This document shows, piece after piece, positions 36,003-48,198 of a stretch of DNA of 64,000 nucleotides. Location of the stretch: NCBI GenBank assembly GCA_003255065.1, contig QAOA01004326.1:214980-278979 (forward strand), read 5' to 3'. The notes under the pieces were generated by a model, which did not search any database, had not been told where the DNA came from, and saw nothing but the letters and a program-made list of their open reading frames with translations. The DNA comes from Cercis canadensis. Lineage: Eukaryota > Streptophyta > Magnoliopsida > Fabales > Fabaceae. The translations under genes were made by a program, and so were the position numbers. Positions within the stretch are counted from its first letter, which is position 1. Every line of letters starts with the position of its first letter.

Positions 36003-36801
36003 TGAACCAATTATCAAATCAATGCACTCTCTAAAAGGGAAACATGAGACTAATAAGAAATTAAACATGAAAGAGATTACGCACACACACAACACTCGAA
36101 AAAATAACACTGATATATTAAGAGAAACACAAAAGAGGTGCTTCTCCCAATGTCCTAGGAAAAGGGGTGAACATCCTAGGTTAGGAATTCTAACCTAACG
36201 GCCAAGTTCGAACCTAACACAGGTAGGATTCTAAGTTCATACTAGCCATGCATGGTTGCATGGTGGGTCTAACATCATAGACAATAAAAAGTCCCCAGAT
36301 CATCTCCACTAACATAGTGAAAAGTCTCACCTTACTTGCATATATAGACAAAGGGATGAACTCGTATGTTTACACATGTCAGTAGAACAAGACGTGCTCT
36401 TAGCAGAAGCTTTCATGTAAGCCACACAAGTATATTTCTTTGGTGACAACACTAGACACCCTTCTAATCCTAGACAAATGTGGGGCCTGGGTTTAAAGCC
36501 AAAAGTGTGTGAGGTGGCAGTGTTGGTGTACTGTGTGTGCAAGGAGGAATCATACAAACCTTATCCTACATCTACCTCGCTGCAAGAGAAAACACATAAT
36601 ATATATGCAATAGAAAATAACTATCTATAAATGCAAAAATAAATCAATGATAGAGTACATATACAAATGAACTATAAATAGAAATAAATAGCATAAAGTA
36701 AACAAATAGAGGGATAAAAGAAATACAAAAGGCCATATCAAATTTGCACAACTACTTTTCTTGGCTTGACTCTCTGATTGTTCTTAGTGGAGTTACCAAA
36801 C
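36003..36801 (-). other. leader and primer-site region of a minus-strand long-LTR element
   Basis: Next to the LTR the minus strand reads gtttggtaactccac, then gagagtcaagcc, the counterpart of the junction at 16780. The leader also shares the stretch around ggttaggaattctaaccta with the plus-strand element near 17350. No coding seen. Confidence 0.6.
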
Positions 36802-39500
36802 TATCACAACGTACTCAAAGGGTAGCCGCAAAGCGGATGTCAAAATAAAAAGAGATTTTAAAAATTTTCAAAGAAAATTTGGAATTGCCACCAATTGTAT
36901 TAAGAAATGGGGAATAATTGGAAAGACCCCTTTTGATTTTTATTTTTTTTAAAAAAAATGGTCTGCGAACTAGAGATGATTTGAGAATCTAATTGTGTGT
37001 AGGGAAGGTGTTAGGCACCCCCACAACACCTGTTAAAAAGACAACTACTATAAATTAATTGTGCAAACTTGTTATGGCCAACAATGTATTCATATTATCC
37101 TTGAAAATATTTACAAACAGTATTAACAAACTAACGATACTACAAGATAGAAAATATCCCACATTTGGCTTCAATACCTTTCCTACCAAGAGTAAGGAGT
37201 TTGGTGAGCCAATGGGAGGCATAGGCCGTTTTTATGGTATCTAAGAGAATATAAAGCTAGAAACGAAATGATCCCTTTTTTTTTTTTGGAAATTAAGAAA
37301 GAAAATGAAAGGAGGAATTTATTTAATCCTGACTTGACTTGCTTCCTCTAAAAACTCTTATGTACCCTAATTAGGGACCAAAGCCTTTGTAGTTCATTTT
37401 TAAAAGAAACAATAATCAAAATTACTCAAAACAAAGAAATTTTTTTTAAAAACAAAAAAATTATTTCCCAAAAATCCTTTTTTTCTCTCTTTTGCTATTT
37501 TTAAAATTAAACAAAACTTTCAAAAATGGATCATTCTAGCTTTCTATTACTCGCAAATAAGAATATGAACATACATACAAATAATAAAGTACACAATATT
37601 TTGAAAATGACATAAAGCAATTAAAATGAAAATTAAACGTGCTATGCATGCAATTAAAATGAAGAATCCTTCCACTTGTTCTTCGCATAAAGCGTTTCTA
37701 GAGCGGCGCTTATCTTTACCTAGGATGGATAGAATGGGCTACCTCATATATAGGTGGATCACCCTATCCTTCCATGAAAGGTAAAGAGCTTGTGGAGTCT
37801 AATCGTCCAATCACATACATAGGTGAATACAAATGTATGGGTATAAGTATTACAACACTTGTTTCGAGGAGAGAGATTTTAATTACATCCAATATAAAAG
37901 TAATGAACATAAGTTTTTTCGTTCTCTTCTCTGCCTTACTCCAAGATTGAGCCTTCTAACTTGTCGACATTTATAATTAAACCCATAGACATTATCGGCA
38001 ACAATAATTATGGGTGTTTATAAAACCAAGGTAAAGTGAAGTAAGATGTTATATACTTCAAAAATAATAAAGTGAGACAATGACACACAAGGAATTTCAA
38101 AATCAAATCCCAAACAACCCTTGAACTACAATAAAACAGCCAACTAAACAAGATAGACTGCATCCTTTTATTTTATTTTATATATACTTATGGCAGTAGC
38201 TTAAAATAATAAAACTAGATGACCACAATATAAGCATAATAAAAATGAAAGGGCAGTAACCTAAACTTAACTCTCACAACCAATAATGTAAATAAACAAC
38301 AACACCAACATTAACTTAAAATAAGTCTCACTTGGATACCAAAACAGTAGATACAATATAAAGCCATAAAAATAGAAATATAAAAACAAAAAGAAACAAG
38401 AATAATACAACAAAAATCACAATGCATGACCAACAAAATGAAAGAGCAGAGAACATACATGGAGAAAGAAACAACTGAATGACCAAATTAGTCAAGCCAA
38501 AAAAATGAAAAATGAACCAATATATATATAAATGAAATAGTAATAACAAGAAATGCAAAGCATCAGTTGTGACTATTTGACCAAAAGAAAACACAGGCAA
38601 GAGAAAGACGAACCAATAACACAAAAAGAAACAAAACCCAAATAGCAAAAGCAAGACCAACGTGTAGAATAAAAGGATAGAAAATATACTTTTGTATATA
38701 AAAATGAAGAAACAGTAAAGAGAAAAATAAAGCATAAATAAATACGTAAAACTAAATAAAGAAGTACGTACATGAGCCAAATATCAAACTCTTCTATCCT
38801 AATATATTTAGCTCTTCTAGGTTTTAAGTACCGTGGGTCATTGAAATAAAAAATAGAGAAAATGAGGAAAACACTGAAGAACCTACAAATTAAATAAACC
38901 AAATAGCAAAGAAAAAAAAGTAAAATAGAGAGTAAAGTATGATAAATTTAACCAAAATCTCACATTTAAACACCCTACAACTTTGGAATCATAAGCAAAA
39001 ATGAGAGTATTAGGCAAAAAGAAACATATCTTGGCTAGGTTTTCTTCTTTGATATTTCTCTTCAAGCTTCCCCTTTGATTCCCCTCCGTGCTCTCTCAAA
39101 TTTTTCTGTCTATCTCTTCTCTTTTTTTTTTTTTTCTTTGTAACCCTTCTCTCCCTTTCCTTCCTTTTCTTCTATTTCTCTTTCTCTTTTCTTTCTCATC
39201 CATAGGCCTCCTCTCTCCCTTTTTGTCCTTTTCTTCTATTTCCTTCTCTCTCTTTCTCATCTGTAGCCCCCTTCTCTCCCTTTTTCTCATTTTCTTCTTA
39301 TTTCCTTCCAGCCTCTTCTCCTTTCTTCTATTCTTCATTTGTTCTTTTTTTTTTTATTTCTTTATTTCACTCACACACTACTCACTCCTCTTCAAACGGT
39401 GCCCCTTCTTGCTTTTCTATTTGCTTGAATGGTGATGCTCAATTAGGGCTACACCAATATTTTTTTTAATTTTGAAAAAATGCCCCTTGCAAGAAATTTG
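36802..39500 (-). repeat. 5' LTR of the minus-strand long-LTR element (right edge unresolved)
   Basis: The left edge, tatcacaacgtac, is the reverse complement of the conserved LTR end gtacgttgtgaca with one change. Landmarks of the family LTR follow in reverse order, including gtgttaggcacccccacaaca (about 37008) and cttatctttacctaggatgg (about 37709). The right edge is not clear; if the LTR is about 3.1 kb it would end near 39.9 kb. Long open frames here (such as 38328-38780, almost all hydrophobic residues) are translations of AT-rich DNA and not genes. Confidence 0.6.
39088..39400. repeat. polypyrimidine tract
   Basis: Nearly 300 bp of C and T on the + strand with repeated ttcttctatttc and ctctctccctttt. 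It could form purine-pyrimidine triplex structure. The long open frames on both strands here are artefacts of the base composition. Confidence 0.8.
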
Positions 39501-40640
39501 CCAATTTACTCCCTATCCCCTAAAGAAAAATAAATTAATTACAAATCAATTAATTATAATTGGCATGTGATTGAAATTATTGTATAGTTTTCATTTTTAT
39601 ATTAATTTCATATTTATTAAATTATGAAAAATTCAAGTTTGTGAATTTACTTATTTATGCTTGTAACCCTAATTCATAGCCCATGTTCAAGTTGTACTCT
39701 ATAAAAAATGATACTTTTGAAAACTAAGCATAGATTAATCGGAGCACAAAATTTATCTCATAATAATTTTACACTTTTGGATATTTAAAATTTATTAAAA
39801 ACAAAAATAATTATAAATTTGAAATTATCAGCACTTATCACAACTAATTGGTGATTATAATTGATTAAGTACCATTTAATTAAATAAATTTCATAACTTT
39901 GACCTTAATTTTGGATTGATTGATTACCATATAAAATTTATTAAATATAAAAATAATTATATATTTAAAATTTATAAGATTGTGTAGTCAATTGGTAATT
40001 ATAATTTATCCATTACCATTTAATTTGAAAAATTTTGAATTTCACGTCAATTTATCAAATCATGATATAATTATGTATTACTTAAAATTTATAATTTATA
40101 GTACTCATAATATAATTAACTTAAGATTTTCCTAATTCGGTTTTCTTATTGATCATCCAACAATATAAATTTAGGATTTTTCATACTTTTTAGCAATAGA
40201 AATTTATTTATTTTAATAAATAAAAGTTAAAATCCGCAAACAAAATTGATTTTACCATATTTTAATACTCATTGATAGTGCTAAATAAATAAATACGAAA
40301 ATAAATATAAATAGAAAATTATAATATTTTGTAGTCAAATGACAATTATAATTGATTGATAATTATTTAATACGGGCAATTTCAATTTCCAAATTAATTA
40401 TGAACTGATTGATTACCATTGATATTTGTATAGGATATTTGACTAATTTTTTTAATATGAAAATCAACAATATTATATTTTTGCAATCAATTGATGATTA
40501 TAATTGATTAATTGTCATTTAATATGAAAATTTTCAACTTTTACATTAATATTAAAAGAGGCAATCAAGGAAAGTTTTGATAATTACAATAAATCAAATT
40601 AAAGAAATAATTTTTTAATCAAATTACAATAAATGAAAAG
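39501..40640. repeat. AT-rich DNA with degenerate interspersed repeats
   Basis: The motif gattataattgatta and near forms recur at about 39853, 39994, 40345 and 40493, each followed by accatttaat or atttaatat. Spacing of about 141-147 bp for two intervals suggests a decayed tandem repeat. No gene seen. Confidence 0.4.
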
Positions 40641-40904
40641 TTTGGATAATCATCAAGATCCATCAAACAAAAGGAAAAAAAANATCATCAAGATCCATCA
40701 AACAAAAAGAAAAAAAATAGTGTACTCAATTTCTTCATCTTCTATGGCCAATACGTTCTTCATTTTTCATCCTCAATTTTTTCATCTTTGCTGTTGGATT
40801 CTTAGATCAAAACTGTCAATGTGTAATGATCTTTTCAGCACCATCTTTATGGATTGAGATCTTGTTACAGCCATTTTTTAACTGTTAAACATATAGTGTT
40901 AAAA

Positions 40905-41770
40905 ATTGAGAAATAAAATCATATGTGATGAAGAGATATATAATAAAGAAAAATATTTTGAGAACTATTCTTACATAAATAAATGGTGTATAAAGAAAGA
41001 ACAAGTCTTGTTGTTTTAGGAGATAAAGGAGATATTCAACAAAAAGAAAAAATGAAAGACCAAATATTAGAGAAAACTTTATTGCCTTTGGAGACTTAGG
41101 AGATGGAAATTGAAGAAGAAAAAGTAAGGGAGTCACATGGCTACATAAGGAGATAGAGAGATATATATAAAAAAAAAATATTTTGAGAACCAGTATTACA
41201 TAAACAAATGATGTATAGAGAAATAACAAACCTTATTGTAGGAGATAGAGGAAATGCTGGAAAAAAAATAGATTTAAGACCAATATTAGAGAGATAAATA
41301 TTGTATTGAGAAAGAACAAACCTTATTGTCTTTGGAGATTGAAGAGATAGAAAGAAGAAGAAAAAATAAAAGAGTCATACGGCCGCATAAGGAGATTGAG
41401 AGATATATTGGAATGGAATAAATATTAAGAAAGAGAGCAACAAATGGTATATAAAGAAAGAGTAAGCCTTGTTTCCTTTGGAGACGGTAAAATTGTGGGT
41501 GAGGAAAAGGAATATTGAAGGAGTAAAACGGATGCATAAGGAGATTGAGAGGTATATTAGAATGAAATAGATATTGAGAAACAAAATTACAGCAACAAAA
41601 AATATATAGAGAAAGAGCATACCTTGTTGTCTTTGGAGATGGAGGAGATGGAGAGAAAAAGAAATAATGAAAGAGCAAAATGGCTAGATAAGAGATTGAG
41701 ATATATATTAGAATGGAATAAATATTGAGGAAGAGAGCTACAGTGACAGAAAAAAAAATAAAAAAAATTG
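40905..41770. repeat. degenerate tandem repeat, unit about 150 to 240 bp
   Basis: Blocks such as aaggagattgagag, then a run like gaatggaataaatatt, then a cttgttgtctttggagat-like string, recur. The anchor agat(a/t)gag begins at 41151, 41393, 41542 and 41693, giving spacings of 242, 149 and 151 bp; an earlier decayed copy starts near 40930. Minus-strand frames show repeated peptides, which reflect the DNA repeat and not protein. An N at 40683 lies between two copies of a 33-bp string upstream. Confidence 0.65.
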
Positions 41771-43229
41771 ATAGAGCAAACCTGGGTGCTTTTTTAGATG
41801 GAGAAAAACGGTTGATAAATTCATGAGTAATTGGAGGTGAGCCTCATATGGAATGCAATATATAGAGTTTTATGGAGGCACAAACTCCAAACTCTAATTT
41901 TAGAATTCTCATACAAAAATCAACATTTATTGGGGATTATAATTTTAGAGAGTAATTGANATTTATTGGGGATTTTTATTTTAGAGAGTAATTGAGAATA
42001 ATAATTAACCAAAATTCATTGATTATTAATTATAATTCTTATTTTTTCAGAAATTTCATATATTTTATTTGAATTATAATTGTAGTTTTAATTGTAATAA
42101 ATGTGAATATTTATGACTCGTAATAAGAAAGAATATTTAGTCCACATAAATTTTGACATGTAATGCCTTAATTAAGCAAGACAATTAAGGCATTTTAAAT
42201 TAGAGAAATTCTATGTGTTAATTATGGAAGTTATTGAATACCACTAATTTTAATTATATTTTTAGAGTTTTCAATTCAAAAACACACATACTTTAAATTA
42301 TAAATAATTTTTTTAAATACTTTTGAATGAAAGAAAATCATGCAGCTTGCCACTTGTCCTCACATGAATAGGGACACTTGTCAGCTCAATATTGTATATT
42401 CTCCTTTAATAATACTAGTACTTGGCCCGCGTTGATGCACTGGTGGTGGCGGCAGGCAACACATAATAAGAAATCATACTAGATCACCCATTTAGGTTGG
42501 TTTAGTGGTTATCTAAATTATAATCTTATTATAATTTTTTGAAACTTGTCCACATGGTCTAATCCCACTCTTTTTCCAAGTGCCATAGAAAATCCTATTG
42601 AATCACCCATTGTAGTTGATTTAGTGGTTATCCAAATTATAATCCTATTAGAACTTTAGGAAACTTGTACCCATGATCTAACCCCACTATTTCCTCCAAT
42701 TCTATAGGTTATTTAATTTTTTTCCCCTAAAAATCATTCATAGACCTAGTTATAATTTTGATTTTCATTCCCTTTCCCTTTTTGTCTCAAATATCAATTG
42801 CCCAACTCCTATTTATTCCAACCCATTTATATTTAAATACAATAGATAAATTGTAACTTAATTAGAGTACCCTTGTAAACCAATTATTATTATTACTTTG
42901 TATAGATTTAAAGTGAAGTTATAATAAGGATAGTACCATGTACAATGGTAGGGCCACCTTACTAAGTTTTTCAACTTGATTAAATCTATTTGCTATTTTT
43001 TTGGGTCAATGATCTTCCATTCAAATATCACAAGAGTATCCTATATTTTACCATTTTTTTGTACCAAAACATAGGAAAAGGAATTCTAAATTTCTTCATC
43101 GGAAAGAGTTTCCTATATTGATTACCTACATAAATACACTAACACTTTATTGATAAACCTTGTCAAGTGATCCATAGCCAGTCTTCTATCAAAACTTGAA
43201 CTTTTTTGCTTATAACATAAATATATGAT
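41771..43229. other. AT-rich intergenic DNA with one 119-bp direct duplication
   Basis: No gene recognised. The segment 42475-42590 is repeated at 42594-42706: atcaccca starts at 42483 and 42602, and both copies run through ggtttagtggttatc-like and acttgt..ccca blocks. An N at 41960 lies between two copies of about 35 bp. Near 42413-42432 the string actagtacttggcccgcg is reminiscent of some plant Helitron 5' ends but no second end was found. Confidence 0.5.
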
Positions 43230-44629
43230 TGATGAACAATATTTTTATATATTAATTAATCCTCATTTTTAACCTCTTAATCCTATTTTGGGCTTATTTG
43301 ATTGGGCTTGGGTCATATTTCATTAATTAGGTTCAAATTGGGCTTAAGTGTATTTTTCAGCATTATTAGAGTTTTGACACTATTCTGTATTTCGGGAATA
43401 TATTTAGTTCTGAATGTCTAAAAATTGTGATTCTTACCTTGTAGGAAAGCTAAGAGGATTAACTACAACTTTCATTCAGACCTCCAAGGCCAATTTAGAT
43501 GTTCAGTGGGTCAAATTTAACATGGAAGTCAGAGTAGAGTTGCTGCCGCTGGATCCTGACCCGCATGCAGTGTTTAGACAATAACTTGTGTTGTACATTT
43601 CGTATGGACTTGAAACCAGTCTCATTGGAAAGCTAAGGCGCAGAGCTTCAATTGTTATGAAGGCCGATTCAACAAATTATGAAGTTAAGATGGTCTTATT
43701 TCCTGTCGAAAATGACTGATTAGTCCAGAGACCTATATGGACCTATATGGACTTAAATGGGCTTAACTTCCTCAATTCAGGCCCAATTAGGCCCAAACCG
43801 GAGCCCGTTTGAAGCTGAGGTCCAGAGGTTTAAACTAGCTTAGGGGTAAATTAAGTGTGCATGAAAGTTAGGAAGTTATAAGCAGAGAAAGTAGGCAGAC
43901 GAGTTATCATTTTCTAGACTAGGCAGCTTTTGTTTTCTCTCTTGAAAATTTTGGAGCTCTTTGATTTATGACTGCACTTCTCCATTGGAGCTTGGATTTC
44001 ATGACCATAGAGGAGTAGAATCATTGTAACCAAGTTAGACTCCTGATTAAATTCGGTTTTGATTTTGAGATTATGTTCTTAATTGGATTAAACTTAATGC
44101 AATTTCTTTTTCTTTGAATTTCTACCTTGCTTTAATCTTTGTATGAATTTATGGAGATCTTTGTGATTTATATGGATATTGAAGTAAGAAATAGAATTTA
44201 GATTGATCAATCTTTAATCTGTGGTTAGAATTCAGAGAAGCTATGTTATGCTAATTGATGTTCGGTTTTTAGATTAATCACTAATTGTTTAGTCTTTGTG
44301 ATTACAAGATTAGTGATTATATGTGATTAATCGAATCTTGAGTGATAACTCAGTAGAAACAATTGATCATAATTAGAGATTTCAGTTGTGATTAAACTCA
44401 ATTAGTAGTGCTGCATTAAGACTTAATCACTCATTTTAATCTAGGATGAATCAAACTAGTTTTTGATGGATGTCTAGCTAGGTTACGCCTTTAATCAACT
44501 ACATTAATCTTTGTTTAATTCTGCAATTTACTATTATAATCTTGTTTCAAAAATCCCCTGTTTTTAACTTGAAATTATTGATTACACATTGCATTCCTTG
44601 TAAGACAAACCCGGATTAATAGGCGACAG
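43230..44629 (+). mobile_element. LTR (solo or truncated) related to the 8.65-kb solo LTR
   Basis: Starts tgatgaacaat and follows the same landmarks as 8653-10079: gggctt-rich opening, two 42-bp-spaced box pairs (43402-43451 and 43585-43634), ggatcctgac(c/t), and a late segment on forms of gcttaatcact. It ends about 44620 with gacaaacccggattaat, then meets the pararetrovirus primer site. No matching duplication is found on the right, so the right end is probably truncated or joined by rearrangement. Confidence 0.7.
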
Positions 44630-44641
44630 GCTCTGATACCA
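44630..44641 (-). promoter_or_regulatory. tRNA-Met primer-binding site of the pararetrovirus
   Basis: The + strand gctctgatacca is the reverse complement of the 12-nt initiator tRNA-Met primer site used by caulimovirids and copia elements. It lies about 480 bp downstream of the viral TATA box in minus-strand orientation, like the long leader of these viruses. No LTR boundary of the copia type is seen beside it. Confidence 0.7.
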
Positions 44642-45119
44642 TTTGTGACACATGATCGATTCTCAATTTTCACTTAAGTATTAATGAAGAAGATAAATAT
44701 TGTTGAATAAGTCAAACTTTCATGAAAGGGTGAATAAGCATTAAAAGTTCGGCATGAACTATAATTATGACCAATACATGAACAGTAAAATGAACAATAC
44801 TTCAAAAATAAAAGGGAGGCTAGTCTGGCGGTAGTCCATCCAAAAAAGCAAGAAAGGAATTATGAATACAAAAGTATTGAAATTAAACTTGATATTGAAC
44901 AATATAAAACTTACAACTTTTGAAGTTCTTGAAAGTTGCTTTGAAATTAAATACAAACAAAGTTTGAATACATAAGGAGAAGAGGAACTTTGAAAGCTAA
45001 TGAAAGGTTTCCTAACTTTGGAATTTCTAATTTAGGACTTGGCTAGTAATTTGAAACTTTGGAAAAAACTTCTAACTTGCAACTGGGAAAGCTTGCCCTT
45101 CCTTGTGTCTTGAGCTTGT

Positions 45120-45127
45120 CTTTTATA
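45120..45127 (-). promoter_or_regulatory. probable pregenomic RNA promoter TATA box
   Basis: The minus strand reads ctataaaagacaag. The TATAAAAG box lies downstream of the last viral ORF (ending 45699) and about 480 bp upstream of the primer site, the place expected for the pregenomic promoter. Activity cannot be judged from sequence. Confidence 0.5.
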
Positions 45128-45698
45128 GACTTGGGATGTGGACTTGAAGAGTATTGGAATCCATGGACTTCAAAATGTTTCAATTCCGGAATCATGTTTT
45201 GCTTTACTTATTTTGTCTCCCTTCATGATGTGTAAAGTAATGATACTTTCTTGACATCTTGAAACTTCTTACTTTTGTCCTCTTTTGTCTTGTTGAAAAG
45301 TCTTCACAATAAAAGTTTTTGAATACTTTTTGAGATGTTGTCTTGTACCATGAGATTCTTGTAGCATGTAAAACTTGTTGGAACTTGAGAAACTTTGAAA
45401 CATTGCTTAAGGATAGTGTTATGCATCCATTTGATTTATAATATTATGATATTCTTCATCATGCATATTATTCCAATAATCTAATCCATCATCATCTTCA
45501 ACTGCATTTTGATAGCGGAGATGTATTTCTTCTAAGTCATCTACATATTTCTTTTGAATATAATGCTCAATTAATTGTTCAAAGTCTAAATAGATTTTTT
45601 GATAATTGTCTTATGCAACAAGGTTTTGGTATTTTATGAAAAAGTCTTTCGCAATTGTTCTAGCTCTCTAATGTCTAATATGCCTACGTCAGGTAAAA

Positions 45699-46730
45699 TT
45701 ATAACAAGGCCAAAAGTATTATGAGGCCATGAGATATGATTTTTTTCATGTGTTTTTTAATCAAGATTTTGTGTTGAGCAGGAATACAAATTCCTTTAAT
45801 CCATTCTAAGGCTTTGCTTTGAATGATTAATTCAATATATCTTTTTGGAAGAAATGTATCAAAAGAATTTATGATACTATGAGATAGTTTTCTTCCAAAC
45901 TCGTCTGATTGGTTAGGGTCTAAAATGATAACAAGGAGGAAGTATCCATAATCTAAAAGTTTTTTAAGGGTTAAAACTATTGGTTCTCCTTTGAAATAAA
46001 TTGTAATTGGTTGGTAAAGGGAAAGGCCTAAGGAGACTCTACAAATATTATAGGTAAGGTGACATTTACAATCAGACATTGAAAGAGGAATTTCTTGGCA
46101 CAAAGGGTCTTCTTAGAGACATTCATTTTTAATGAAGCCATAATAGCATTCTCATGTTCAATTTATTCCTTGAATGAGTTTGTTGTCACAGGTTGCTTCT
46201 ACTAAAACTTTTTGAATAAACTCTTGTCTGTTGAGTTCGGTACTTTGAAGTTTTTGGTAACTGAGTTATGTACAATCAATGTTTAGTAATTGATTGAGAA
46301 AACTATGAGTAAAGAAAAAAGCTCTTGACTTTCTATTTTCTTTTTCTTTTTCTTATTCATCTAATATTTCTTTAACTAGTGGGGTTAAATATGTAATTTG
46401 CTCTTTTCCTTTAGCCAGTGGGGCTAAAGTATTTACACTCTCATTTATCTCACATTTGTCTTTAGTCAGTGGGCCCAAGACTTTAGTTTCACTCTTACTT
46501 GTTTCACTTTCTTTTTTAATCAGTGGGGCTAAAGTTTTATCTTCCATATAATCAATATTTTTGAATTTGTCTTTATCATCCAGTGGGGATGATGGTGATA
46601 TTTCACTGTGAGTTAGTTGGGCCGTCAGGGCTTCTACTTGTCTTTTGAGAGAATCATGTTCTTGAAGTAAATCAAAATTTTTGTAGATAAGATCATTTAT
46701 GAAATCATTTGATTGCAACAAGTAGGACAA
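45699..46730 (-). pseudogene. pararetrovirus ORF downstream of RT, broken
   Basis: A single minus-strand frame of about 344 codons interrupted by a handful of stops (the first just after 46353). The N-terminal part is coiled-coil-like (LLQEHDSLKRQVEALTAQL). It is followed by a spaced Pro-Leu-x-Lys motif repeated about five times (TLAPLIK, VLGPLTK, TLAPLAK, YLTPLVK and a variant); the DNA repeats sit 39, 51, 54 and 60 bp apart, all multiples of three. The C-terminal part (46103-45699) looks globular with several Cys and hydrophobic strands. Its position matches that of the transactivator ORF in some genera, but I see no diagnostic motif, so the function is unassigned. Confidence 0.6.
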
Positions 46731-47027
46731 ACTTTGTGGTTATATTTTTTATGAGAGAAGCGAAAATAATATGCTACTATTTTTAAAATTAGTAATTTAT
46801 TATTGAAATCATTAATATTCCAAATAGCATCTAGTATATTACTATTTCACAATCAGCTAAATTTACTAAGTTACCTCTATAATGTAAATTAGAATGTCTA
46901 GGCCAAATAGGTAAGACTTTATCACTGAAGAACATCAATGGTTGTTAAGGATTCATATGCAAAACTAGTTTTATTAATATAAATAATAATAGTTTAATAT
47001 TTAAAAATTTATATATATAATATGAAA

Positions 47028-47480
47028 CAGTTTTGTATCTATCTTTTTCATGAATTTGAATTTACCAAAATTCATATTTCATATCAAATTTTGAAAATAC
47101 AAATGTCTTATATAAACGATTAATTAAATCTTTTTTGTTAGGTATTGTATACCTAATCTATTGAAGAACTTTATTGAAAGACTTATAACTTATGACTAAC
47201 CTGGGTATTCCTCTTTCTTGTTCATCTTGTTTATTGACATAAAAAATTGCACAACTCCAAGGAGATTTGATTGGTCTAATGAGATTTTTGTTTAATAATT
47301 CTTGAATCTCTTTTTTGTAAATTTTTAATAATTCTNCTATTTTTTTTGTAAATTTTTAATAATTCTTTATTCATTTGAATTGGTCTTGCTTTTGTAAGAA
47401 TCTTACTTTCATGAAAATCTTTTTCATATGATAATTCTACCATTTGCTTTTTCTTTTGCCAAAAAGTATTTAGAAGATTT
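47028..47480 (-). pseudogene. pararetrovirus reverse transcriptase, N-terminal part
   Basis: The minus-strand translation carries the start of the RT fingers (ARPIQMNKELLKIY, LIRPIKSPWSCAIF) and the IPNKKDLINRL..FSKFDMK segment, followed by IQIHEKDRYKT, a signature shared by caulimovirid RTs. Two in-frame stops lie in this stretch, and the domain ends before its catalytic YxDD box. A 29-bp duplication around N 47336 is a probable assembly artefact. Confidence 0.75.
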
Positions 47481-47689
47481 GAACAAACTTTATTTTAAAT
47501 TTTCTTTTAAATTTTTTAAATTTTTTTTTTTTACTTGAGGATTTTGAATTTGTTCTTCTATTCTTTTGTAATGAACTTCTTGATTTAAGTATTAAATTTA
47601 TTTTTGTTTTTTCATTATCATATTGATAACATATATTGAACTATTTTGAATTTCATTAACATCTTTGTCTTTAATCAGGGTAAGAAATT

Positions 47690-48018
47690 CAAAAATGATT
47701 TCTCTACCACTTTAAATAGTATGTATTCCTTGAGGGGTTACATGAAAATGATAAATTTGAGTAAAGAAAAAAGTTTCTATTATGATTGGTGTTGAAATAT
47801 TTTTGACTAAAATAAAAGTATTTTTGAAACAAATTCCTTTATTGCAAATATGAGTCTTGGTTAACTTATAATCTATTTGAAGTTTTGAACCATTTACACT
47901 AGATAAAGACTCTAAAGTCTTATCATAATACTTAGTAGGAATTAATCATTCTTGAATACACTTCATATATGCTCCTGAGTCTACTAGAGTAATAAAATTT
48001 TTAAAATCATAGTATAAA
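47690..48018 (-). pseudogene. pararetrovirus aspartic protease
   Basis: The minus strand encodes FITLVDSGA, with the catalytic Asp-Ser-Gly triad, then a stop, IPTKYYDKTLESLSS, and a HICNKGICF-type segment that is typical of caulimovirid proteases. The fragment begins at the junction with the LTR remnant at 48019, so the upstream coat-protein region is missing. Confidence 0.72.
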
Positions 48019-48198
48019 AACATACTCCTGAACTCTCTTTGGTTCGCAGATCATTTTTTTTATTTATTAAAAAAGAGTTTTCTAATTGTTCCTCATTTTC
48101 TTAATACAATTGGTGGCAACTTCAAGTTTTCTTTCAAAAACTAATCATTTTTTAAGTCTGTCATTCACGTTGTAGTGACCTTTGGGTAAGTTGTGACA
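48019..48198 (+). repeat. LTR end fused directly to protease
   Basis: The 3' 180 bp of the family LTR (catactcctgaactc to ttgtgaca). The next bases encode CDRPALNVLPYSTLT, the protease active-site region, so a deletion from the LTR end into protease removed primer site, leader, gag and the catalytic residue. Confidence 0.75.

Larger units (their letters stand above)
44630..48018 (-). mobile_element. endogenous pararetrovirus fragment (Caulimoviridae-type)
   Basis: Minus-strand order is: aspartic protease (48018-47690), partial reverse transcriptase (47480-47028), a broken downstream ORF (46730-45699), a TATA box (45120-45127) and a tRNA-Met primer site (44641-44630). This protease-RT-ORF-promoter-leader-primer order is that of integrated plant pararetrovirus genomes; a Ty3/gypsy element would have LTRs and integrase, and neither is seen. 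Movement protein, coat protein and most of the RT/RNase H are missing, and the remaining frames hold several stops and a gap (N 47336). It is an old non-functional relic of about 3.4 kb. The genus cannot be set by eye. Confidence 0.78.

Noticed and set aside
38328..38902. Long minus-strand open frames with very hydrophobic products, looking like membrane proteins
   Set aside because: They lie in an AT-rich LTR in reverse orientation, are almost only Phe, Leu, Ile, Ser and Tyr, and have no start context or conserved motif.
39088..39435. Open frame of 115 codons on the + strand and its basic counterpart on the minus strand
   Set aside because: Both are translations of a polypyrimidine tract; base composition alone explains them.
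42410..42440. Helitron-like 5' end (actagtacttggcccgcg)
   Set aside because: The start TC and a matching CTRR end with hairpin could not be found; similarity is slight.
44630..44650. Reading the tRNA-Met primer site at 44.6 kb as part of a copia element
   Set aside because: No copia LTR or copia coding lies beside it; the genes to the right are caulimovirid-type protease and RT on the same strand.
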